Assembly: GCA_020634135.1 (NCBI GenBank)
Contig: JACKCG010000006.1
Location: 62,001-126,000 of the forward strand
Reading direction: 5' to 3'
Length of the DNA stretch: 64,000 bases
From: Anaerolineaceae bacterium
Lineage (GTDB): Bacteria > Chloroflexota > Anaerolineae > Aggregatilineales > Phototrophicaceae
The first letter of the stretch is position 1. Each line of letters begins with the position of its first letter. Made by a program: the position numbers and the translations under genes. The notes under the pieces were generated by a model. That model was given only the letters and a program-made list of their open reading frames with translations, did no database searches and was not told the DNA's origin. Below are positions 1 to 8,333 of the stretch, piece by piece.

Positions 1-2
1 TC

Positions 3-2099
3 GCGGACTATATTAACCCGATTGAGGCCACGCCCATCCCGGCCATGACCGGCAGGGAGCAGATTCAATCGTTCAATGGGGTGGTCAGTGCGGAGAGCCG
101 GGTCGCGTATTTCGACCTGTTCGACATGGTTGGCGGCCAGACTTTGTATATCTACGCCGGTTCCACCGAGATTGACCCCTATCTGGCCGTCTGTGACATT
201 GAATGCCAGGAGATTATGGCCGAGGACGATGACAGCGGCGGGCAGTATAACGCGGCGCTGGCGTTTACCTTCCCCGCCGACGGCGATTACAGTATTGCCG
301 TATACGACTGCTGCGATGAGAGTGCCGCCGGGAGCTTTAACCTGCTGGTGGGCTATGATGCGCCTATCCTGTTAAGCGGCGGCGGGTCGGATACCGGGGC
401 GCAGATCGCGGTTCCCTATAACCCGGCCCCGGAGACGGTCTCCCCCGGCGACTTTGGCCCAAATGACCGCCAGGTGCAGGAGTTCACCGGCGCCGTCAGC
501 CCGGAACAGGAGTTTAACTTCTATGATCTGTTCGGCTTGCGGGCCGGGGAGACGGTCTATATTTACGCCGAATCCAATGAGTTCGACACGATGATTGTCG
601 TCGGCGATATTGACTTTAATGAAGAACTGGCCCGCAACGACGATATTGCCGAAGGCTCGAATGTGAACTCTGCGCTGGCGTTCGTCGTTCCGGCGGATGG
701 TGATTACAGCATCGCCATTACCGACTGCTGCCGCAGCGATGTCAGCGGCGGTTTTCGCATGGTGATCGGCCTGAACGCGCCCGACGTGCTGGAGGGAACG
801 GCACGATCCAACGGGGCGGAAATCGCGCTGGTTTACCGGGGCGAGAACGCGACGGTGGGCGACTATGATCGCACCCCCCCCGCGACCTGTGACCAGCAGC
901 AAGCCCAGGAACGCCCCGTTCTCAGTGGGCCGGAGTTCACCCGTGAGACGCAGAACTTCATCATCCACTACACCGACAGCGGGCGCGACGGCGTGACTGA
1001 GGACTATGTCAGCGCGGTACAAACCACGATGGAACAGGTTTTGCAGATCGAAACGCAGCAGATGGGCTGGCCGCTGCCGCCATCCGACTGCGGCGAGGGC
1101 GGCGATACCCGTTTTGACGTGTACCTGATGGAAACGCTCTCCGATGGCATTATGGGCTACGCTCAACCGGGCGGCATGGTGGGCGACAACCCCAACTCGA
1201 CTTATGTGGAAACCTGGGCGGCCTACAGCTTCCTGGTGCTGGATAACGACTTCAACGGCCATCCGACCCCGCGCCCGGCGATGCGCGTGACGGCGGCGCA
1301 TGAGTTTCATCATGGTGTCCAGTTCGGCTACGACCTCAACGACGCGGTGAACTGGGTCTATGAGGCGACGGCGACCTGGATGGAAACGCAGACGTTCATG
1401 AATGATGAAGATGCGACGCCCTACGTGGCAGACCTCTTCGAGTACCCTGACCTGTGTATCGGCTCTACGCCCGACGACCCGGACTATAGCACCCGCATCT
1501 ATGCCGAATGGCTGCTGATTGACAACATCGCCCGTGATTACGGGGTGGAATCGATTAAACGGATGTGGGAAGACTTCGCCGACTATGAGGGGATGGAAGC
1601 CTTTTACACCTTCCTGTCACGCATTGGCACGACGCCGCAGGATGTGGCGATGCGCTTCGCCATTCGTAATCTGCTGCTGGATTACGACCTGGCCGCCAAG
1701 TTCCGGGGGCGGGTGCGGCTGGAAGGCAAGATCAACGGCCCTGGTGTTGTTGCGCCGCGCAGCACTGGCGTAGAGGAACTGGGCGCGGATTACCTCCAGG
1801 TGAGCACGCCCGGCACTTACACCTTCGCCATTGACCGGCCCAACCTGCGGCTGGTCGTCGTCGGTATTGACCAGACCAGCGGCACGGCGCAGGTGTTCGA
1901 CCTGGGGCAGAGCGGCTCGGTGGATACCACGCCGTACTCGCAAACCTATGTGATTATCTTAAACACCAGCCAGCACGCAGACCCGGAAAGCTGCACGATG
2001 ACTAACTGGTCGTTGAATGTCCTCAGCGGCAAAGGCGCTCCCTTGGCTACGCCGCTGCCAGAAGTATTCAACGCCAGCAGGTTTGTGCCGGGCGGGTAG
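3..2099 (+). CDS. Secreted metalloprotease with PPC-like domains (5' end outside window)
   Basis: The frame is already open at base 3 and no signal peptide precedes the first ATG at 45, so the true start lies upstream of the window. Counting from that ATG, two similar domains of about 105 residues (about 3-108 and 140-255) resemble bacterial pre-peptidase C-terminal (PPC) domains: each has a YFDLF or FYDLF block, an acidic DDD or DDI stretch and a closing PADGDYSIA motif. A zinc-protease domain follows, with HEFHH at 419-423 (HExxH) and a downstream EATATWME whose E440 is a likely third ligand. This arrangement resembles the MXAN_6640-type putative metalloprotease family. The C-terminus is another beta-rich segment. 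Likely an exported protein or peptide hydrolase; its substrate is unknown. A GT39-like gene follows 15 bases later on the same strand. Confidence 0.75.
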   Translation, partial: ADYINPIEATPIPAMTGREQIQSFNGVVSAESRVAYFDLFDMVGGQTLYIYAGSTEIDPYLAVCDIECQEIMAEDDDSGGQYNAALAFTFPADGDYSIAVYDCCDESAAGSFNLLVGYDAPILLSGGGSDTGAQIAVPYNPAPETVSPGDFGPNDRQVQEFTGAVSPEQEFNFYDLFGLRAGETVYIYAESNEFDTMIVVGDIDFNEELARNDDIAEGSNVNSALAFVVPADGDYSIAITDCCRSDVSGGFRMVIGLNAPDVLEGTARSNGAEIALVYRGENATVGDYDRTPPATCDQQQAQERPVLSGPEFTRETQNFIIHYTDSGRDGVTEDYVSAVQTTMEQVLQIETQQMGWPLPPSDCGEGGDTRFDVYLMETLSDGIMGYAQPGGMVGDNPNSTYVETWAAYSFLVLDNDFNGHPTPRPAMRVTAAHEFHHGVQFGYDLNDAVNWVYEATATWMETQTFMNDEDATPYVADLFEYPDLCIGSTPDDPDYSTRIYAEWLLIDNIARDYGVESIKRMWEDFADYEGMEAFYTFLSRIGTTPQDVAMRFAIRNLLLDYDLAAKFRGRVRLEGKINGPGVVAPRSTGVEELGADYLQVSTPGTYTFAIDRPNLRLVVVGIDQTSGTAQVFDLGQSGSVDTTPYSQTYVIILNTSQHADPESCTMTNWSLNVLSGKGAPLATPLPEVFNASRFVPGG

Positions 2100-2114
2100 T
2101 CAGCCAGAGCAGTT

Positions 2115-3941
2115 ATGCCTATTGCTTCACGCAGTACCGATGAGAACAGTCACGCCCGCCGCGCCGGATGGATTCTGCTGGCGGGCGTGCTGCTGCTGGT
2201 GATCGCCGCCAGCCGGGTGACGCGCATCGCGGAAATGACGATGAACCGGGATGAAGTCTGGTCGGCCTGGCAGAGTTTTGGGTCGCCGGAAGAGATCGTC
2301 CGCTGGACGCCATATGACTGGCCGCCGCTGTACTATCTGACATTGGCCGGGTGGCGTGAACTGGTTGGGCCGCAGCCGGTGGCGCTGCGATACCTCTCGA
2401 ACCTGGTGTTCCTGTTGGGCGCGGCGAGCCTGTACCGGGTTGGGCGGCGTCTGCGCGGGGAGGTCGCCGGGATAGTCGCGGCGCTGGCGTATGCCGCCCT
2501 GGGCTATGCCATCCTGCTCAGTATTGAGGTGCGCGGCTATGCGCTGCTGATGGGGCTGGGGCCGCTGGCGCTGTGGCTGACACTGCGTTACTTCGACCAT
2601 CCCGGTTGGCGGCGCGGGCTGCCCCTGGCGGTGGTGCTGGCGGCGATGTTCTATACCAATGTCACGTCCGCTGTTGCTGGTCTGGTGCTGTGCCTGGCGA
2701 CACTGGTCATCTACCGGCGGCGAGTCTGGCGCTGGTGGCTGCCGGGCGGGGTAGCGGCGCTGCTGGCGCTGCCGGAAATCGTCAATAAAGCCGGGCTGGG
2801 TGTCTCCCGCGTGGCTGGAACACAAACCCTGACTCCGCCGCCCCTGCCGGAAGCGCTGGCAAACCTGCTGTGGCGCTACGCCGGGAACGCCGTGACGGTG
2901 TGGGCGCTGCTGCTCGTGGCGATCACCGTCTGGACGCTGGTCCGGCAGCGGGGCTGGCAGCGGCAGACTGTCGCGCTGCTGTTATGGGTCGGCCTGATGC
3001 CGCTGGTGATGTACCTGCTCAACCCGCTGTTGGGTTTTTTCGGGGCGCGCTATTCGTGGTGGTGGATGATGGGCGCGGCGCTGTGGGTGGGTTGGGGCGC
3101 GGTCTATCTGCGCCGGGAAGTCATCACCGGCCTGGTTGCCCTGCTGGTGGCGCTGGCGTTTGTGCCGGTGCCGACGGTAGGCGAATACAACATCTTCGGC
3201 GAGCACTCGCCGCTGGGCGAGAACTTCGCCTGGCTGACCGAACACATGCAGGTAGGGGACGTGTTCCTGCTCGACCCGTCGCAGGCGTGCGGCGCTACAG
3301 AGGAATGGGATTATTACACCCGTGTGTACTTCCCCAATGGGCTGCGTTTTGTGGCAGCGCCGGGGGATGAGCCGCGCATCTGGTATGTGGCGTTTGATGG
3401 GCGGCAGGACGCGGCGACCCAGGCCGCTCTCTCGGCTGACTATGTGCGCGATGTGTTCGTCGGGCCGCCGGGTTGTTTATTCCAGCTCTACCAGGGGCCG
3501 CCGGATCGGGCGGGTGTGCTGTTCAGTAACGGGATGCGCTTTCATGGGGCGGAGGTGCTGGAAAATGGCGTGCCGCGCACCGGCCCGCTGGTCTGGCACG
3601 AGGGCGAAACCGTGACGCTGCGGCTGTGGTGGTCCGCCGGCGAACCGGTTGACCTGGACTACAGCGTTACCACGATACTGCTCAACAAGGGTGGCGTTCA
3701 GGTGGATGGATTCGATGGCCCGCCCCAGGTGCTGGATGCGCCGCAGGCAACCAGCCAGTGGCAGCCCGGACGCTACTATACGGAGGAGCGCCGGTTTACG
3801 CTGCCCTACCCTTCAGGGAGCGGCGGCTACAGGGTCTATCTGGCGGTGTATTTCTGGGAGGACGCTATCCGGCTGGATGCGCCCGGTGTGGACGAGAACG
3901 GCCTGCTGTACCTGCTGTCGCTGCCGGTGCGGGCGTATTGA
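2115..3941 (+). CDS. GT39-like polytopic membrane glycosyltransferase
   Basis: A 608-residue protein with about ten hydrophobic segments in its first 350 residues, followed by a soluble C-terminal domain. After the first membrane segment comes an acidic NRDEVWSA motif and then a DWPPLYY segment. This is the layout of the first extracytoplasmic loop of GT-C glycosyltransferases of the ArnT/PMT (GT39, PF13231) group, which transfer sugars from polyprenyl-phosphate carriers outside the membrane. The C-terminal 250 residues are beta-rich and may bind the acceptor. The acceptor and sugar cannot be told from sequence. The start at 2115 lies 15 bases after the preceding stop, so the two genes may be cotranscribed. 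Confidence 0.75.
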   Translation: MPIASRSTDENSHARRAGWILLAGVLLLVIAASRVTRIAEMTMNRDEVWSAWQSFGSPEEIVRWTPYDWPPLYYLTLAGWRELVGPQPVALRYLSNLVFLLGAASLYRVGRRLRGEVAGIVAALAYAALGYAILLSIEVRGYALLMGLGPLALWLTLRYFDHPGWRRGLPLAVVLAAMFYTNVTSAVAGLVLCLATLVIYRRRVWRWWLPGGVAALLALPEIVNKAGLGVSRVAGTQTLTPPPLPEALANLLWRYAGNAVTVWALLLVAITVWTLVRQRGWQRQTVALLLWVGLMPLVMYLLNPLLGFFGARYSWWWMMGAALWVGWGAVYLRREVITGLVALLVALAFVPVPTVGEYNIFGEHSPLGENFAWLTEHMQVGDVFLLDPSQACGATEEWDYYTRVYFPNGLRFVAAPGDEPRIWYVAFDGRQDAATQAALSADYVRDVFVGPPGCLFQLYQGPPDRAGVLFSNGMRFHGAEVLENGVPRTGPLVWHEGETVTLRLWWSAGEPVDLDYSVTTILLNKGGVQVDGFDGPPQVLDAPQATSQWQPGRYYTEERRFTLPYPSGSGGYRVYLAVYFWEDAIRLDAPGVDENGLLYLLSLPVRAY

Positions 3942-3970
3942 AGGCCCGTGCTGAGGGCTGTAACGATAAG

Positions 3971-4028
3971 CGGACGCCCAGGGTATCCCTACGCATACAG
4001 GCTGTAGGGATGTCCTTCCGGGCGTCCG
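3971..4028. repeat. Paired-palindrome repeat with CCCTACG/GTAGGGA core
   Basis: Outer arms CGGACGCCC and GGGCGTCCG flank a CCCTACG...GTAGGGA inverted core, so the whole unit can fold on itself. It lies between the converging glycosyltransferase and flotillin genes. The same architecture recurs at 48177-48244 and 54233-54291, and a related pair lies at 24816-24885. Confidence 0.75.
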
Positions 4029-4053
4029 CCGGGAAACCATACCGGACTGACCG

Positions 4054-5535
4054 TTACATGCCCGCATCGCCCAGACCATCATCCAGCGTTGACTCGTCTT
4101 CCACGCCCTTGAGCGTGTTAAACAGGCCGGAGATGCGTTCAACCGTGTGATTGAAGTCCTCGCCGCTGAGGGCTTCGACTTTGGTACGGAACATTTCAGC
4201 GACTTCCGGGATGTTCATGAGCATATCCATGAAGGTATTGCCCGTCCCGCCGTTCGCCCCGTTCCCGCCAAACTGCACCACGCGCACATTGTTGCCCAGC
4301 CCCGCCAGCGCCATCGCAATGGCTTCCGACTTGGCAATATCGGCCTTCAGCACCTCTTCAATGATAAACTGGCGCAGGTTGATCGAGCCTTCGGCGGCAG
4401 TCGCGGCGGCCAGTTCACGGCGGCCCTCGGCTTCGGCCAGCAGTTGGGCGCGGAGACTATCGGCCTGGGCGATCTGACCTTCGGCTTCGGCCTTCTTCAT
4501 GGCTTCCAGTGCCTTAGCGTCCGCCAGACCTTTTTTCTCGATAGCTTCGGCGGTGGCCTGCGCCTGCTTGCGCGTGGCCTGTGCCTGGGCATCTGCTGAA
4601 ATTGTCACGCGGTTGCGCTCGGCCTCGGCCTCAATCTCAATGCGGCGGCGATCTGCCTCAGCGCGGATCTCAACGGCCTGCCGTTCGGCGCGGGCGGGCA
4701 CGAGCACTTCAGCTTCCTGCTGCTGCTCGACGGCCAGGGCACGGCGCTGCTGCACTTCCTGGTCGGACGAGGCTTTTTCCAGGTCAACCCGCTTGTTGAC
4801 CTCCACCTCGCGCAGTTGGAAGGCCTCGCGCTGTGCCAGGATTTCGCGTTCGGCGTCGAGTTCGGCCTGCTCCGCTTCGCGGCGGGCAATCGCGGCTTTC
4901 ACGCGGGCTTCGCGTTCCGCTTCGGCCTGGGCAATCGCGGCATCGCGCTTGACAGCGGCGATCTGTGGCGCGGCCATTGCCTGCAAGTAACCCTCGTTAT
5001 CGGTAATCTCTTCGATACCCATCGAGATAACCCGCACACCCATCGCGGCCACGTCATCCGACGCCAGGTCCTGCACGCGCTGCACGAAGTCGTCACGGTC
5101 ACGATGGATCGCCTCGACGGACATCTGGCCGACAATCGCCCGGAAGTTGGCGCTCAGGGTTTCTTCGATCACTTTACGCACTTCCTCGCGGGTCTTATCC
5201 AGGAAGGCGCGGGACGCGGTTTGCAGCGCGGCTTCATCCCGGTCAATCTGCACCTGCGCCACCCAGTCCAACTGGATCGGCACGCCGCTGACCGTATACA
5301 CCTCGTCTTTTTCGGTCTTGATCGTCATGATCGTCAGGTCAAGCACCTTGAAACTTTCCAGGATAGGGATTACGAACGCGCCGCCGTTGGTCACCATGCG
5401 CGGCTGCTTGCGCCCGAAAACCACCATGACCTGGTTCGGCGGCACGCGATGATAGTAGCGTGTCAGCCATGAGATCAGCGCGACCACCAGGATGAGGATT
5501 ACAGCGGGGATAATGAGGACAGTCAGACTTTCCAT
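4054..5535 (-). CDS. floT: Flotillin-like SPFH/band 7 protein
   Basis: A 493-residue protein with one N-terminal membrane segment (about 5-25), an SPFH/band 7 domain (about 30-200) and a long Ala/Glu-rich coiled coil (about 200-390) rich in AEAER-type repeats. The C-terminal tail is Gly/Asn-rich. Flotillins of the YuaG/FloT type scaffold ordered membrane domains and influence membrane fluidity and protein complex assembly. The NfeD-like gene immediately upstream on the same strand (112-base gap) reproduces the YuaF-FloT pairing known from Bacillus. The start is preceded by AAAGGTAG. The family is certain; the exact orthology (FloT versus another flotillin) is less so. Confidence 0.9.
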   Translation of the reverse strand: MESLTVLIIPAVILILVVALISWLTRYYHRVPPNQVMVVFGRKQPRMVTNGGAFVIPILESFKVLDLTIMTIKTEKDEVYTVSGVPIQLDWVAQVQIDRDEAALQTASRAFLDKTREEVRKVIEETLSANFRAIVGQMSVEAIHRDRDDFVQRVQDLASDDVAAMGVRVISMGIEEITDNEGYLQAMAAPQIAAVKRDAAIAQAEAEREARVKAAIARREAEQAELDAEREILAQREAFQLREVEVNKRVDLEKASSDQEVQQRRALAVEQQQEAEVLVPARAERQAVEIRAEADRRRIEIEAEAERNRVTISADAQAQATRKQAQATAEAIEKKGLADAKALEAMKKAEAEGQIAQADSLRAQLLAEAEGRRELAAATAAEGSINLRQFIIEEVLKADIAKSEAIAMALAGLGNNVRVVQFGGNGANGGTGNTFMDMLMNIPEVAEMFRTKVEALSGEDFNHTVERISGLFNTLKGVEDESTLDDGLGDAGM

Positions 5536-5647
5536 GACCAGCTACCTTTCTGAAGAGATTCGCAAATGGGCTGTTAAAAAGTGGATACGAACCGCCGTGT
5601 GCTTATTTTCTGACCAGCATTTCCAGCTCTGGGCAGCGTTTCTCAAC

Positions 5648-6208
5648 CTACCCGGCGACCTTCCGCACGCGCAGGAAACGCCCCTCTACACCAATAATCT
5701 CGACCACATCACCCCGGCGGAGCGCCTGGTTATCGGTTTCTTTCACCGGGTACTTGGCGACTTCACCATAATCGAGCATGATTTCGCCCGTTGTGCCGGG
5801 GGCGCTGTCAATCGTCACGCGCCCGCTTTGCCCTACCAGGTCACGCGCCGAAAAATGTATGCTATCGGACTGCTGCCGGTAGAAGAAGCGCATCACGGCA
5901 ACGGTTACCCGCGCCAGCACAAAGCCGGATACCAGCGCCGCGACCAGGCTTTCGAGAAAGCTCCAGCCGGAAAGCGCCGCCGTCAGGCCGACTGCCCCGG
6001 CCCCGGCCAGAAACGCCGCGATGACGCTGCACCCCAGGCCGCTGGCTTCCGCCGCGTCGCCCACCTCGAAGCCGAACACGGCGTCCAGCCCCAGGCTGTC
6101 GAACACGCCATCCACGCCAAAATCGCTCATTTCGCCCAGGCCGCCGACGATCATCAGCAAGAGATAGCCGACGCCAAAGACGAGCATCATGCCAAAAATG
6201 ATTTCCAT
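5648..6208 (-). CDS. NfeD-like membrane protein, flotillin partner
   Basis: A 186-residue protein with an N-terminal membrane segment, two further hydrophobic helices (about 60-110) and a C-terminal beta domain (about 120-186). The last matches the NfeD OB-fold, with short beta strands around GRVTIDSAPG, GEVAKY and GDVVEIIGVEGRFLRV. NfeD-type proteins are encoded with SPFH proteins and help their membrane assembly. This one precedes the flotillin gene, so the two probably form one operon. Upstream are a -10 box and an inverted repeat (6250-6276) that could control both. It lacks the N-terminal serine-protease domain of long NfeD forms and so belongs to the short (YuaF or YqiJ-like) class. Confidence 0.82.
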   Translation of the reverse strand: MEIIFGMMLVFGVGYLLLMIVGGLGEMSDFGVDGVFDSLGLDAVFGFEVGDAAEASGLGCSVIAAFLAGAGAVGLTAALSGWSFLESLVAALVSGFVLARVTVAVMRFFYRQQSDSIHFSARDLVGQSGRVTIDSAPGTTGEIMLDYGEVAKYPVKETDNQALRRGDVVEIIGVEGRFLRVRKVAG

Positions 6209-6249
6209 AGTTGCTTACACCTGCCACTCAACGGTCAACAGGGTGTCAT

Positions 6250-6276
6250 GTTGATTCCATATCAACCCTGATTATA
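6250..6276 (-). promoter_or_regulatory. Promoter -10 and palindromic operator for the NfeD-flotillin operon
   Basis: On the minus strand TATAAT (6271-6276) is followed at once by a perfect inverted repeat GTTGAT-N5-ATCAAC (6250-6266), 42 bases before the NfeD start. A dyad just after the -10 is where a repressor could block transcription. No good -35 is visible. The regulator is unknown. Confidence 0.5.
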
Positions 6277-6389
6277 GCCGAAAAACCCGCACCGCACTCA
6301 CCTAGAGATTGGGGGTGCAGGGCAATCGCCGGGCGCATTGGTGCTACAATGGGGGGGATACAGTGAGTTTTCCCGAAAAGGATTGGCAC

Positions 6390-8069
6390 ATGCGGAGACG
6401 GTTGCTGTTGGTAATATGCGGGTTCGGTCTGCTGGCCGCTGGCTGGCTTACCCCGGCGGGGGCGCAGGGCGACCAGTGGGCAGCCTGGCTGTTTGACTCT
6501 GGCGCGGGGCGTATGATTTACGTGACCGGGACGAGCGGCGCTGTGGACGCGGTGACGCTGCCGCTGCCGGGGGAGGGGTATACCGCCGGGCGGATCGCGG
6601 TGGGGTATGGCGGCAGCCCGTTCGCCTATGTTGCCAGCAGCAGTGAGGGTCTCGCCCGCCTGATGATTGCCGAACGGGACCGGGTGCTGTTCCAGCATGA
6701 ACTCCCGTTGAGCTTTTCCGATAGTCTGGAATTCAGCGCGGGGAGTGCCCCCTTCGCCACCGACGACAGCGCGATTGCCCTGGGCTACAGCCTGATCGAG
6801 CAGGGCTGGGAGATTATCGTGCAGGATTTGCGCAGCGGGGCGATCACCCATACGCTGCGCTCCAGCGACCCGCTCGCCATGAACAACCGTCTCGACAGCC
6901 GCTTCGGCGTGACGCCGGTCATCCGTGAGTTCAGCGCGAGTCGCGTGGTGTTTTCACTGGTGCTTGCGGGCAGCGAGGGCGCATCCTATTACCAGAGTTT
7001 CACCTGGCAGTTGGATAGTGGGCAGCTTATCGCCAATGACTCCTACCCGGCGCTGGACGCAGACCGGTTTTCCTCGACTGGCGAGGTCATTATGGCGCTG
7101 CCTGACGAGCGCCTGCCCGCCGCGCCCGATTCGTTCCCCATCTATCAGGCCAACGCGCTGCATGTGTTTGACCCGGCCAGCGGGGCGCGCTACCCGTTTT
7201 TCTATGTGACCGACCTCAACCTGTATCACCCGCGTTTTATCCAGAATGGCGAGTGGGTTCTCGTGGGCGGGAACACCGCCGCCGGTGAGCAGACGATCTG
7301 GATGGTGCTCGGGCGCGACGGGCGGCTGGCCGGCACGCTGCCCTCTACCGTGACAATGGACAGCCTGTGGGGGCTGGGGGATGGCTTCCTGTATACCACC
7401 GGGGGATTCAGCCCCGGCGCGGTGACGCTGGTCTACGCTTACACCCGCCCTGGCCTGAACGCGGGTGCGCCGGTCTTCATCAGCGATGCCGGGCAAATGC
7501 TGGAAATCGCCTGGGCGGGCGATACCGCCCCGGTGCAATCCCCTGCTGCCACTACCGCCTGGGCGCAGTTGGCCGAGCCGGTATATGTGCTGGATGCTGC
7601 CCTGTCGTTCGTCCCGGCACCGCCTACCGTTGCCGCGCCGGCACAGGTGGTCGCGCCGACCTTAACCGTGCCGCCGCTGGTGGTGCCGTCGCTTGCCCCG
7701 GTGACATCCTTCACCAACCCGTCCACGATTGCCGCGCCGCTGGTCATCCCCTCATTAACGCCGCCGCCAGTCCCTCCCGGCCAGGCTGTTGTCGCTACGC
7801 CGGTTTTTGGGGCGGTGCTGCGGGTGGGCGGGCTGGCGACAGTACAGACGACACAGGGGGATAAGCTCAATATGCGCCTCAGCCCGACCCTGGATGCGCC
7901 GGTCATTGCCCAACTGGAAACCGGGACGCATGTGACGGTGACGGACGGCCCGCGCACGGCCAACGGGTTTATCTGGTGGAAGATCCGTGCCTCCAACGGG
8001 CTGGAAGGCTGGGCGGTGGAAAGCGTGGACGACGACGGTATCCGCCTGCAAACGCTCCTGCCGTATTGA
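6390..8069 (+). CDS. Secreted protein with C-terminal SH3-like domain
   Basis: The start at 6390 is preferred over an in-frame ATG at 6309 because it follows a purine-rich AAAAGGATTGG and gives a clean signal peptide (MRRRLLLV..., cleavage near AGAQG). The mature protein is 559 residues in total: a beta-propeller-like region (about 25-400), a Pro/Ala/Val-rich linker (about 405-470) and a bacterial SH3 (SH3_3) domain (about 475-555) with the typical LNMRLSPTLDAPVIAQL and GWAVES blocks. Such SH3 domains often bind cell-wall or other surface polymers. An extended -10 (TGCTACAAT, ending 6350) lies upstream. No enzymatic motif is seen. The protein at 24937-26379 has the same general layout. Confidence 0.7.
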   Translation: MRRRLLLVICGFGLLAAGWLTPAGAQGDQWAAWLFDSGAGRMIYVTGTSGAVDAVTLPLPGEGYTAGRIAVGYGGSPFAYVASSSEGLARLMIAERDRVLFQHELPLSFSDSLEFSAGSAPFATDDSAIALGYSLIEQGWEIIVQDLRSGAITHTLRSSDPLAMNNRLDSRFGVTPVIREFSASRVVFSLVLAGSEGASYYQSFTWQLDSGQLIANDSYPALDADRFSSTGEVIMALPDERLPAAPDSFPIYQANALHVFDPASGARYPFFYVTDLNLYHPRFIQNGEWVLVGGNTAAGEQTIWMVLGRDGRLAGTLPSTVTMDSLWGLGDGFLYTTGGFSPGAVTLVYAYTRPGLNAGAPVFISDAGQMLEIAWAGDTAPVQSPAATTAWAQLAEPVYVLDAALSFVPAPPTVAAPAQVVAPTLTVPPLVVPSLAPVTSFTNPSTIAAPLVIPSLTPPPVPPGQAVVATPVFGAVLRVGGLATVQTTQGDKLNMRLSPTLDAPVIAQLETGTHVTVTDGPRTANGFIWWKIRASNGLEGWAVESVDDDGIRLQTLLPY

Positions 8070-8135
8070 GGAAGTGCCGGCGTGATTGTAGTAAATTGCA
8101 CAAACAGTCTGGTGCAACTTTCCGGGGCTTTGTCA

Positions 8136-8164
8136 TTGACAGATGCCGCGCCATGTGTCACAAT
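8136..8164 (+). promoter_or_regulatory. Promoter of the aminotransferase leader
   Basis: TTGACA (8136-8141), a 17-base spacer and CACAAT (8159-8164). The predicted transcript start near 8171 leaves a leader of about 160 bases before the aminotransferase. Confidence 0.5.
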
Positions 8165-8202
8165 CCGTTTATTGTTCGACCACTGAACAGGCGACAGGCG
8201 TT

Positions 8203-8250
8203 ATGCTTCGCATGACCGACACCACTAATCGCACTATCACACCGCCGTAG
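8203..8250 (+). CDS. Candidate Thr-rich leader peptide
   Basis: A 15-codon frame encoding MLRMTDTTNRTITPP, with five threonines and one isoleucine. It ends at TAG (8248-8250), directly before an antiterminator arm and 33 bases before a rho-independent terminator hairpin. Its composition recalls the threonine-rich leader of enteric thr operons. The ribosome-binding site is poor (ACAGGCG), so translation is not assured. Confidence 0.35.
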   Translation: MLRMTDTTNRTITPP

Positions 8251-8304
8251 TGGGGGCTGGTCATTTATGCTACATGAAAACAGCACCCCATCCGGGGTGT
8301 TTTT
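8251..8304 (+). terminator. Attenuator: terminator hairpin with competing antiterminator
   Basis: CACCCC (8284-8289), loop ATCC, GGGGTG (8294-8299) and a U-run (8300-8304, then ATTTT) form a standard intrinsic terminator inside the leader, 30 bases before the aminotransferase start. The upstream TGGGGGCTG (8251-8259) can pair with CAGCACCCCA (8281-8290), with one bulged A, which would consume the left arm of the terminator. The two structures exclude each other, as in transcription attenuation. Confidence 0.6.
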
Positions 8305-8333
8305 ATTTTCGGCCTAGAAATGGAGATGGAATA

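Noticed and set aside
372..1313. 313-codon minus-strand frame over the metalloprotease
   Set aside because: No ribosome-binding site or domain; the + strand holds HExxH and PPC domains.
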